A DNA stretch of 5,582 nt from Alphaproteobacteria bacterium UBA6038 (lineage in GTDB: Bacteria > Pseudomonadota > Alphaproteobacteria > Micropepsales > Micropepsaceae). Below the pieces are notes generated by a model that saw only the letters and a program-made list of their open reading frames with translations, was not told the DNA's origin and made no database searches. The stretch lies in contig DIZC01000067.1 in the NCBI GenBank assembly GCA_002429315.1, forward strand, positions 8,098 through 13,679. The letters are read 5' to 3'. Shown in pieces: positions 1 through 5,582 of the stretch. The number at the start of each line of letters is the position of its first letter. Positions within the stretch are counted from its first letter, which is position 1. The position numbers and the translations under genes are program-made.

Positions 1-21
1 ATCCAAAGCCGCGTAGTCGCA

Positions 22-1554
22 TCATTCGGGCGGGATACTCAGCAAATAAGGCAATCCGCCATTGATGCCCGAATTCTCTCCCCAAATCGAAGCACTAAAT
101 CCTGCAGGCAAGCCGGACTGAAGCTGAGCAGTGGTCAGCCCCGTGATGCCCGGATCATTGGCAACATTTCCCGCACCCTGACTCAGATCGGTGATGCCGC
201 TTGTGGTCGTATCCCAATAGCAATCTGAGAAATTGTCGGTTCCGAAGTCCTTGCCCACAAAGCCGCCGATCGAACTTCCCGCTCCACCTACGATGGAGCC
301 TGTGGAGTAGGAATCGGCAAATGAATTTACCGTGCCAGAACCGGTGTCATTGCGTCCCACGAATCCGCCAACGGATGCGTGTTGACCGCCAGTGACGGAA
401 CCGGTGGCATAGGAATCGGAAACAATGTTTGCAGTGCCCACACCCCCGCTTTCGCCGACCAACCCGCCCGCGATGACCCAATCGCCTCCCGCAACCTTGC
501 CTGTGCTGTAGGATTTTGAAAGTACCATGGCCTGAGCTTTGCCGACCAGCCCGCCGACGCGGGCACTATTTCCACCAGTTACCGAGCCCGTAGCATATGA
601 ATTGGTGATCGGTCCGCTGCTGGCTGCCACCAAACCTCCCAGGGTCGAGTGATTGCCCGAGACATTTGCCGCAGAATAAGAACGGTCGATTGTGGCATCT
701 TGTGAATTCGTCAACGCCAGCCCTCCCGCTTCGCCGTTACCATTGCCGTTTATTGTCAACGCCCCCGTGACAAAGTCATTGAATAGCAGTCCGGAAACGA
801 ACTCCGCGACAATGCCACCTATTTGTTCGCCTCTGATATCCACATGCGTCAGACCAAGGCCGGCTACAGCGCCGCCTCCGCTGATCCGGTAGAACAATGC
901 CGCTTCGCCACCAGGCCTAGGGGTGTGAACCTTCAAATATGAGATCGTGTTGCCGAGGCCTTTCAAGACCCCTGTGAATTCCGTCGAAATTGGTGTTGTC
1001 GTGTAAACACCATCCGGCGTCGCATCGTAATTGGCCGCAAGCGCGTAGAAGCCGCTGGGGTTGGACGCGATGTGGCTGGCGAGCGTCGCGATGTTGTTGA
1101 CGAGCGTGTAGGCATTTCCGTTAATCGTCAGGCTGCTTGAAAGACTCCAGAAATTCACCCTGCCCGGCTTGGCGAACAATAACGTACCGCCGGTGCCACC
1201 GTCATTGGTGATAATGGTGAGGCCGCCCGGTCCGCTGACCGTGACCGGATTGTTGACCGCGATGGAATGCTGCGCATCCAGCGTCAAGGTGCTTGCGCTT
1301 GTCCAACCGAACGCCGCATCGATCTCGATATCGTTCGCGGCCGAGCCGGTGGCGACCTTCACGCTGCCGGAAGCGAGCAGCCTCCTGACCCTGCTGACGG
1401 CGAGAACCGCATTGGCCGCGGTTGCGGTGCAGACATGGCTCACGCAGCTTACATTCGTCGTCGGTCCCGTGGGCGAGATCACAAGCGCTGCCTGCGCCTG
1501 CGTCGCCATCGTGGCCAGCAATACTGCGGTGGGTAGGCTAAGTTTTCTCCACAT
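22..1554 (-). CDS. Secreted GLUG-repeat beta-solenoid protein (adhesin-like)
   Basis: A 510-residue exported protein, probably a surface or extracellular adhesin-like beta-solenoid; the function is inferred. Residues 1-22 form a Sec signal peptide (basic WRK, hydrophobic core, likely cleavage after AQA). Residues 24-200 resemble the beta-rich region found before GLUG repeats in alphaproteobacterial filamentous-haemagglutinin-like proteins (TLTLDAQHSI, SLTINGNAYTLVN, TEFTGVLKGLGNTI), with an early Cys pair at 37 and 42. Residues about 245-434 hold roughly five clear GLUG units plus one or two decayed ones. Tyrosine motifs SYATGSVTGG or similar begin near 292, 319, 348, 381 and 415, each followed by GGLVG/GGFVG (near 305, 333, 362, 395, 429). 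The C-terminal tail (CYWDTTTSG, GLTTAQLQSGLPAGF, PYLL) is the usual end of such proteins. No TPS secretion domain, autotransporter barrel or LPXTG signal is seen, so it is short for the group. The ATG is supported by AAGGA nine bases upstream. The C-terminal half is less GC-rich than neighbouring genes. Confidence 0.85.
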   Translation of the reverse strand: MWRKLSLPTAVLLATMATQAQAALVISPTGPTTNVSCVSHVCTATAANAVLAVSRVRRLLASGSVKVATGSAANDIEIDAAFGWTSASTLTLDAQHSIAVNNPVTVSGPGGLTIITNDGGTGGTLLFAKPGRVNFWSLSSSLTINGNAYTLVNNIATLASHIASNPSGFYALAANYDATPDGVYTTTPISTEFTGVLKGLGNTISYLKVHTPRPGGEAALFYRISGGGAVAGLGLTHVDIRGEQIGGIVAEFVSGLLFNDFVTGALTINGNGNGEAGGLALTNSQDATIDRSYSAANVSGNHSTLGGLVAASSGPITNSYATGSVTGGNSARVGGLVGKAQAMVLSKSYSTGKVAGGDWVIAGGLVGESGGVGTANIVSDSYATGSVTGGQHASVGGFVGRNDTGSGTVNSFADSYSTGSIVGGAGSSIGGFVGKDFGTDNFSDCYWDTTTSGITDLSQGAGNVANDPGITGLTTAQLQSGLPAGFSASIWGENSGINGGLPYLLSIPPE

Positions 1555-1563
1555 CGTTAATCG

Positions 1564-1568
1564 TCCTT
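1564..1568 (-). promoter_or_regulatory. Shine-Dalgarno of the GLUG-protein gene
   Basis: Read on the minus strand the sequence is AAGGA, nine bases before the ATG at 1554. It fixes the start that also gives a clean signal peptide. Confidence 0.7.
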
Positions 1569-1578
1569 AGATTTGCAG

Positions 1579-1606
1579 ATACTACGCTTCTTCTGGCTTC
1601 GATCAA
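1579..1606 (-). promoter_or_regulatory. Candidate sigma70-like promoter for the GLUG-protein gene
   Basis: On the minus strand TTGATC (1606-1601) and TAGTAT (1584-1579) are separated by 16 bases; each matches the consensus -35 and -10 hexamers at four of six positions. Initiation would fall near 1572, giving a leader of roughly 18 bases that still contains the Shine-Dalgarno. The spacing and placement fit, but the match was found by eye and no start site is known. Confidence 0.4.
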
Positions 1607-1836
1607 AGGAGGGTGGCGGCTCGTGTGACCCAAATCCTTCATCCCGAGGCATCCCCTACCCCGACCTCGAAACGGAGCCGCTCGGCGCAATCGCGGATGC
1701 GCCGGAACGATGGTCCGACCGGCACGTTGCAGTCCCGCCATAACCACGCCGCCACGCCTTGCCCCGCGCGAGAACAAAGAAATCGTCCGCCACGTCCGCC
1801 GCACGGCACCGCGCGACTTCGTCGCCGTGGCAATGG

Positions 1837-3171
1837 ATGGTGCGAACGCTGGACGCCGGCTTGGCGCCGCTCCGCCGCCGACTGGCGTGGTGGGCGATCG
1901 TCCTGCTGATCTTCGGCGGCGTTGCGGCGATCACCGTCGTCGTGGCGCTGTTTCTGCCGTTCGGAAAAGGCCCATCGCTCTTCGCACCCAACGCGCAAGT
2001 TCCGCCCGCGGGCAGTCCCAGATTTCTGTCGCTTGTTTCCAACGTGCTGACCCTGCCGGTGGAAACCGGCTCGCGGCCGCTGGTGCTCAACAATGGAGAC
2101 GCGTTCCTGCGCGCTCTGCTGGCGGACATCGACGGCGCGAAATCGTCGATCGATTTCATGGTTTACATCTGGGACGACGGCAAATTCAGCGATGCGGTGC
2201 TGCGGCACCTGGAGGACAAACTGAAAGCGGGCGTGCAGGTCCGCGTCGCGCTCGATGCCTACGGCGCGGTGACTGCGCCGCTCCGAAAATTCGAGCAGTT
2301 CCGCAAGCTGGGCGGCAAGACGATGACGTTCCATTCGCTGATGCCGCTGCCGTGGGCGATGGCGCGCGATCACAAGCGCAACCATCGCCGCGCGATCGTG
2401 ATCGATGGACGCGTCGCCTACACCGGCGGGATCGCGATTTCCGATCCCTGGCTGGGCAACGCGCGGAATTCCTCCGAATGGCGCGACATGATGTTTCGGG
2501 TGGAGGGACCGATGGCGGCGCATCTTCAGGGGGCGTTCGGCGAAGTCTGGCAGCTCGGCAAGGGCGAGCTTCTGGCGGGGGATAGGTTCTATCCGCCCGC
2601 CGATTCGCACCCGCGCGATCCGGTGAAGTTCGTGCCGTTCGCCAGCGCGCCCTCGCCGGACCTGTTTGCTATGGAAGATTTCGTGCTGTTGTCGCTGCAG
2701 GGCGCGCGACGCAGCATCGCCGTCGTCTCGCCCTATTTCCTGCCGGACGAAAGTCTCAGGCGCGTGCTGTGCGCCAAGGCGCGCGACGGCCTCGACGTCC
2801 GCATCCTCGTTCCCAACGATCACAACGACAACCGCTGGGTTCGCCTTGCCAGCCAGCATTTCTATGCCGAGTTGCTGCGGTCCGGCGTCAAGATCTACGA
2901 GTATCAGCCGACCTTCATCCACACCAAGCTTCTGATCGTGGATGGCGCGTGGTCGGTGATCGGGTCGGCCAACATGGACAACCGCAGCCGCAAGCTGAAC
3001 GATGAAGTGGTGCTGGGCGTGGCGGACTCGGCCTTCGCCAGACAGCTGACCGATGTGGTGAATGCGGATCTGCGGCGCGCCGCGAGAATCGATCTGGCGC
3101 AATGGGAGAAGCGCGGCTTCTGGCAGCGCGCGCTTGAAACCTTCGCGCTCGGCTCGGTCCAGCAATATTGA
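1837..3171 (+). CDS. Phospholipase D-like / cardiolipin synthase-family membrane protein
   Basis: A 444-residue PLD-superfamily enzyme from this start. Family members transfer phosphatidyl groups through a covalent phosphohistidine, for example to make cardiolipin; the substrate here is unknown. Near residues 17-40 there is one hydrophobic segment (WWAIVLLIFGGVAAITVVVALFL) after an arginine cluster, so the protein is probably anchored in the inner membrane; classical Cls enzymes usually have two segments. PLD domain 1 includes IDFMVYIWDDGKFSD and the first HKD motif HRRAIVID (H183, R185, D190), where arginine replaces the usual lysine, followed by GRVAYTGG. Domain 2 carries an intact motif HTKLLIVD (H362, K364, D369) followed by GSANMDNRS. 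The reading frame is open back to TAA at 1741 and could start at TTG 1759 (470 residues, adding a basic N-terminus). ATG 1837 was preferred because neither start has a good Shine-Dalgarno. Divergent from the GLUG gene; 159 bases separate it from the next gene, so co-transcription is possible but not shown. Confidence 0.88.
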   Translation: MVRTLDAGLAPLRRRLAWWAIVLLIFGGVAAITVVVALFLPFGKGPSLFAPNAQVPPAGSPRFLSLVSNVLTLPVETGSRPLVLNNGDAFLRALLADIDGAKSSIDFMVYIWDDGKFSDAVLRHLEDKLKAGVQVRVALDAYGAVTAPLRKFEQFRKLGGKTMTFHSLMPLPWAMARDHKRNHRRAIVIDGRVAYTGGIAISDPWLGNARNSSEWRDMMFRVEGPMAAHLQGAFGEVWQLGKGELLAGDRFYPPADSHPRDPVKFVPFASAPSPDLFAMEDFVLLSLQGARRSIAVVSPYFLPDESLRRVLCAKARDGLDVRILVPNDHNDNRWVRLASQHFYAELLRSGVKIYEYQPTFIHTKLLIVDGAWSVIGSANMDNRSRKLNDEVVLGVADSAFARQLTDVVNADLRRAARIDLAQWEKRGFWQRALETFALGSVQQY

Positions 3172-3316
3172 CGTGAAGATGGCGCTTTCGGACCCGGTGC
3201 TTCGCTCAGTTCCGGACTTCCGCCGCGTCGGGCGGGAACCTTCGCAGGGGGGCGAGCGTTCGGGTCGTTGGCCCTGATGCTGACGGAGAGCCATCTTCCG
3301 CCGCCCGGGCTGATTC

Positions 3317-3325
3317 AAAGGGGAG
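3317..3325 (+). promoter_or_regulatory. Shine-Dalgarno deciding the start of the EXORDIUM-like gene
   Basis: AAAGGGGAG lies five bases before ATG 3331. The reading frame is open further upstream to an ATG at 3268, but the ribosome site together with the signal peptide that starts at 3331 (MSISKRLLAAG) makes the inner ATG the real start. Confidence 0.75.
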
Positions 3326-3330
3326 TTCCA

Positions 3331-4224
3331 ATGTCCATTTCCAAACGCCTTCTGGCCGCGGGCGCGGCCACCGCCGCGCTCACCTGGGCCGTTTCGGTCA
3401 ATGCGGGACCGGCCAAGAACTACCACCTGTTCCGCCCAACCTCGCTGCAGGCCGTCGCCAAGCAGGCGCCGCCGCCGGCCAGCGACATGAATTACTACGG
3501 CGGTCCGGTGTTCTCGGACGTCAAGGTGATGACCGTCATGTGGAACAGCCATGTCCGGCGGCAAACCCAGAATAAGATTCCACTGTTCACCGCCGCGCTC
3601 GTCGACAGCACCTATGTGGACCAGCTCACGGAATACAACACCAAGGGCGTGCAGGCCATCAACGGCCACCCCAGCACAAACCAGACGATTCACCGCGGCA
3701 CCTATCTGGGCCAAGTGGTGCTGACGCCGCACATCAAACGCAAAGTGCTGAGGGACGAGGATATCCAGAGGGAGCTGGAATATCAGATCAGCATCGGCGT
3801 GCTGCCGCCGAACGACTTCAACACCCTGTATATGGTCTATTTCCCGGCCAATATCACCATCGAGATCGACGGGCAGGCCTCCTGCGTCGTGTTCGGCGCC
3901 TATCATTTCGCCACCGACGACAAGAAGCGCGACAAACAGCACAACATCTTCTACAGCGTCGAGCCGGAGTGCAATTCTGGCTTCGACTACCTGACCTTCG
4001 CGTCGTCACACGAATTCGCCGAAGCCATGACCGACAACGTGCCCACGCCGCTGGTCAATCCGGCCTACCCGCAAGCGTGGAACGATTCCACCGGCTACGA
4101 GATCGGCGACAAGTGCTCCACCAACGGCACGCTAACCTCGCTCGCCGGCAGCTGGAACGTCACCCAGGTTTATCTCAACAGCCTGCACGGCTGCGGCACG
4201 ACGGTGACCTACACCAGTCCATAA
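3331..4224 (+). CDS. Exported EXORDIUM/PHI-1-like protein, possible metal-binding HE motif
   Basis: A 297-residue exported protein of unproven function. Residues 1-25 are a Sec signal peptide (ISKR, an alanine-rich core, likely cleavage after VNA). A short linker with a PPPAS stretch leads to YYGGPVFSDVKVMTVMW (from residue 55), the pattern that opens the globular domain in bacterial relatives of plant phosphate-induced PHI-1/EXORDIUM proteins. Further on come LYMVYFP, ASCVVFGAYHF, then SSHEFAEAMTDN (H227, E228, E231, D235) and GYEIGDKC (E257, D260, C262), matching the family pattern SHE-x-AEA-x-TD followed by an EIGD-C block. The histidine and acidic residues could bind a metal as in zinc peptidases, but the HExxH form is absent and no activity is claimed. 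Four cysteines remain after signal removal, which would allow two disulfides outside the cytoplasm. The gene stands alone, with its own Shine-Dalgarno and terminator. Family assignment is from recalled motifs only. Confidence 0.75.
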   Translation: MSISKRLLAAGAATAALTWAVSVNAGPAKNYHLFRPTSLQAVAKQAPPPASDMNYYGGPVFSDVKVMTVMWNSHVRRQTQNKIPLFTAALVDSTYVDQLTEYNTKGVQAINGHPSTNQTIHRGTYLGQVVLTPHIKRKVLRDEDIQRELEYQISIGVLPPNDFNTLYMVYFPANITIEIDGQASCVVFGAYHFATDDKKRDKQHNIFYSVEPECNSGFDYLTFASSHEFAEAMTDNVPTPLVNPAYPQAWNDSTGYEIGDKCSTNGTLTSLAGSWNVTQVYLNSLHGCGTTVTYTSP

Positions 4225-4248
4225 TCGCCGCCGCCCTGATTGAATGCG

Positions 4249-4284
4249 AAACCGGCTCCTGTGCGCTGCGCAGGAGCCGGTTTT
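4249..4284 (+). terminator. Rho-independent terminator after the EXORDIUM-like gene
   Basis: A perfect 13-base inverted repeat, AAACCGGCTCCTG (4249-4261) and CAGGAGCCGGTTT (4271-4283), can extend inward by two further pairs and a G:T wobble to leave a three-base loop, and runs into TTTT at 4281-4284. It starts 24 bases after the stop codon at 4224. The minus-strand side ends in only three T, so it would stop transcripts arriving from the convergent DUF5615 gene less well. Confidence 0.88.
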
Positions 4285-4391
4285 GCCAGGCGCACGATGT
4301 GCTGAACCACAGCATGCATTTCGGCGCGAGAATGCGGCGGAGGAGCAAAGGGCCGGCATATCGCCGTCCGGAATTTCGCCGCTCGTTTCAA

Positions 4392-4724
4392 TCAGTAGAG
4401 TTCGAGACACGCCGCGGCCGCGTCTTCTCCGAATCTCGCGATTGGCTCAGCGCGTTCGCGGATGAGACGTTCGACGAACTCGGTAGGCCGATTGCCGCAG
4501 CGCAGCCAGATGATCTTCGGAGGCGCTCCGCGCATGGCAGCGATATCGGCGAAATCCGAATCGAGGCTGACAATCGCAAGACCTTCTCGTCGCGCAAATT
4601 CCCAGATGGCATTGTCGTCTGCGCGGTCGAGCCCGGCCGTGCTCACCTGTGCTGATTGTGGGAACACGTCAGCCAGCAAGCGGCAAAGGCGATGGCTCAA
4701 GTTCTGATCGAAGAGCAGCTTCAC
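4392..4724 (-). CDS. DUF5615-family PIN-like protein, putative toxin of a TA-type pair
   Basis: A 110-residue protein matching DUF5615, the small PIN-like (Mut7-C-type) family, by pattern recognition. It opens with VKLLFDQNLSHRLCRLL (D6 and N8 in the usual FDxNLS block), then ADDNAIWEFARREGLAIVSLDSDF, where D55 and D57 are the second acidic cluster expected for a metal-dependent PIN-type nuclease fold, and ends with the typical PPKIIWLRCGN segment (68-78). PIN-like members are proposed to be RNA-cleaving toxins; nuclease activity here is inferred. It starts at GTG 4724, four bases inside the preceding DUF433 gene (GTGA overlap), with no Shine-Dalgarno visible, so translation is probably coupled to that gene. 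Longer in-frame extension to 4892 would lie on top of the DUF433 gene and was rejected. The gene ends convergent with the EXORDIUM-like gene. Confidence 0.85.
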   Translation of the reverse strand: MKLLFDQNLSHRLCRLLADVFPQSAQVSTAGLDRADDNAIWEFARREGLAIVSLDSDFADIAAMRGAPPKIIWLRCGNRPTEFVERLIRERAEPIARFGEDAAAACLELY

Positions 4725-4951
4725 GCGGGCGCAGTGACGATGCGGCGTTCGCGGTCGGCGGCATAGGCTAAAGCGGCGCGGATATCGTCTTCTGTCAGTT
4801 CGGGGTAATCCGCAAGAATCTGGGCATGCGACATCCCGGCTGCGAGCCAACCCAAGATATCGGCAACCGCGATGCGCATGCCGCGGATGCATGGCCGCCC
4901 ACCGCGCTTTCCGGGCTCCTGGGTCACGATGTCTTTGTAGTCTCTGGTCAT
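4721..4951 (-). CDS. DUF433-family protein, putative antitoxin
   Basis: A 76-residue protein with the full DUF433 pattern: GGRPCIRGMRIAVADILGWL (17-36), then AAGMSHAQILADYPELTEDDIRAALAYAA (37-65). DUF433 is a small helical, winged-helix-like domain that is frequently encoded beside DUF5615 and is taken to be the DNA-binding antitoxin partner. The order here, DUF433 first and DUF5615 second with overlapping stop and start codons, is what such a module would show. The ATG at 4951 is preceded on the minus strand by a weak GGTAGG about ten bases upstream. Antitoxins of this type usually repress their own promoter, which would then lie between 4952 and about 5060; no operator could be assigned there with confidence. 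The neutralising role is inferred from family and order only. Confidence 0.85.
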   Translation of the reverse strand: MTRDYKDIVTQEPGKRGGRPCIRGMRIAVADILGWLAAGMSHAQILADYPELTEDDIRAALAYAADRERRIVTAPA

Positions 4952-5093
4952 GGTTCGCAGCCTACCACAGAGCTACTGCGTCAGCGAAGTGCCGGCGATA
5001 AACCCCCGCCGCTGGAGTCTGACGTCGATAGGACAGGCCGGCTTCGCGTTCTTTCGCCCGTTCCCGGCCCCCACCGCCGCTTGCTCTTTGCCG

Positions 5094-5117
5094 CGCGCCA
5101 TTCCATTTAGTGGCGCG
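5094..5117. repeat. Inverted repeat in the lemA leader region
   Basis: CGCGCCA (5094-5100) and TGGCGCG (5111-5117) form a perfect 7-base inverted repeat around a 10-base AT-richer spacer. It ends 19 bases before the lemA ATG. It could be an operator or a leader hairpin; a repeat this short in GC-rich DNA could also be chance. Confidence 0.4.
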
Positions 5118-5122
5118 AGCCT

Positions 5123-5130
5123 AGAAAGGG
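5123..5130 (+). promoter_or_regulatory. Shine-Dalgarno of lemA
   Basis: AGAAAGGG ends six bases before ATG 5137 and supports that start. Confidence 0.65.
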
Positions 5131-5136
5131 ACTGAC

Positions 5137-5582
5137 ATGCGCACATCGACGGTCGGCTTGGTCGCGCGGGCGGGCGCAATTCTCGTCATTGCCTTTGGAC
5201 TGAATTCCTGCGGCATCAACACGGTGCCGCGGCAGGACGAGGCCGTGAAGGCCGCCTGGAGCCAGGTGCAGAACGAGTATCAGCGCCGCGCCGATCTGGT
5301 GCCCAATCTGGTCGCCACCGTGAAGGGCTACGCCGCCCAGGAGAAAACGGTGCTCACCCAGGTCATCCAGGCGCGCGCCAAGGCGACGCAAACCACCGTC
5401 AATCTGCCGCCGGACGTCACCTCCAATCCGCAGGCCTTCCAGCAGTTCGAGCAGAGTCAGAACGGGCTCACCCAGGCGTTGGGCCGGCTGATGGTGGTAG
5501 TCGAGCGCTATCCGGATCTGAAATCCAACCAGAACTTCCTCGCGCTGCAATCGCAACTGGAAGGGACCGAGAACCGTATCGC
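5137..5582 (+). CDS. lemA: LemA family lipoprotein, 3' end cut by window edge
   Basis: The first 148 codons of a LemA-family protein (usual length about 185-200), open to the right edge of the window. Residues 1-25 form a signal-anchor or lipoprotein signal peptide, with Cys25 in LNSCG; asparagine at -2 is unusual for a lipobox, so lipidation is likely but not certain. The recognisable LemA core follows: DEAVKAAWSQVQNEYQRRADLVPNLVATVKGYAAQEKTVL (34 to about 73), then QARAKATQ, a linker with NLPPD, and GLTQALGRLMVVVERYPDLKSNQNFLALQSQLEGTENRI (110-148). The protein is largely helical and would sit on the membrane facing the periplasm. The biochemical role of LemA proteins is not settled. In many bacteria the gene is followed by TPM-domain (YgcG-like) genes, which here would lie beyond the window. 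It is divergent from the DUF433 gene across 185 bases. Confidence 0.92.
   Translation, partial: MRTSTVGLVARAGAILVIAFGLNSCGINTVPRQDEAVKAAWSQVQNEYQRRADLVPNLVATVKGYAAQEKTVLTQVIQARAKATQTTVNLPPDVTSNPQAFQQFEQSQNGLTQALGRLMVVVERYPDLKSNQNFLALQSQLEGTENRI

Noticed and set aside
1613..1909. Open frame on the plus strand preceded by AAAGGAGG at 1606-1613
   Set aside because: The Shine-Dalgarno is striking, but the only nearby starts are GTG codons, one followed at once by a stop, and the translation is an Arg/Pro-rich low-complexity product that overlaps the phospholipase gene out of frame.
3268..3330. N-terminal extension of the EXORDIUM-like gene to an upstream ATG
   Set aside because: The extension would bury the signal peptide, while ATG 3331 has a strong ribosome site five bases away.
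3172..3330. Possible terminator or promoter between the phospholipase and EXORDIUM-like genes
   Set aside because: Only short imperfect GC-rich inverted repeats without a T-run and no convincing -35/-10 pair were found, so neither separate transcription nor an operon can be argued from sequence.
1639..3942. Open frame of 767 codons on the minus strand across the phospholipase and EXORDIUM-like genes
   Set aside because: Its product is rich in Arg, His and Gln with no recognisable domain, and it lies antisense to two well-supported genes in GC-rich DNA, where stop codons are rare in that frame.
4285..4391. Gene or RNA between the terminator and the DUF5615 stop codon
   Set aside because: No start with a ribosome site, no recognisable peptide and no stable structure were seen; it appears to be plain spacer between convergent genes.
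4725..4892. Upstream extension of the DUF5615 gene
   Set aside because: It lies out of frame over the DUF433 gene and has no family similarity; the family normally begins at the KLLFDQN block.
5081..5109. TTGCTC and CATTTA 17 bases apart upstream of lemA as a sigma70 promoter
   Set aside because: Spacing is right but the hexamers match consensus at only about three and two positions.
5107..5556. 149-codon open frame on the minus strand opposite lemA
   Set aside because: It is antisense to a clear LemA coding sequence and shows no domain of its own.

Overview
The window looks like chromosomal DNA of a Gram-negative bacterium. GC-rich coding DNA, Sec-type signal peptides, a lipobox-bearing LemA protein and a GLUG-repeat protein of the kind common in soil and plant-associated Alphaproteobacteria make that class the best guess. 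This is an inference from protein character, not from a marker gene. No rRNA, tRNA, CRISPR array, transposase or integrase gene was seen.

Layout, left to right: (1) 22-1554 (-), a secreted 510-residue GLUG-repeat beta-solenoid protein with a good Shine-Dalgarno and a plausible sigma70-like promoter in front of it. (2) A divergent intergenic stretch, then 1837-3171 (+), a membrane-anchored phospholipase D / cardiolipin synthase-like enzyme with two HKD motifs; the first has arginine in place of the usual lysine. (3) 3331-4224 (+), an exported protein that resembles bacterial relatives of the plant EXORDIUM/PHI-1 family, closed by a strong intrinsic terminator at 4249-4284. (4) 4392-4951 (-), a two-gene DUF433-DUF5615 cassette with a 4-base GTGA overlap, arranged like a type II toxin-antitoxin module. 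(5) 5137 to the right edge (+), the first 148 codons of a lemA gene, cut by the window end.

The genes do not form one pathway. Three of the five loci encode exported or envelope proteins (GLUG protein, EXORDIUM-like protein, LemA) and a fourth encodes a membrane-associated lipid enzyme, so the region has an envelope/secretion flavour. The small PIN-like cassette is inserted between two of these, convergent with the EXORDIUM-like gene and divergent from lemA. The C-terminal half of the GLUG gene and parts of the cassette are visibly less GC-rich than the phospholipase gene, which may reflect separate histories. The most interesting points are the substituted HKD motif, the stand-alone GLUG protein without a haemagglutinin-type secretion domain, the EXORDIUM-like protein with a conserved HE motif, and the compact PIN-like module. 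No clearly new multi-gene system was found.
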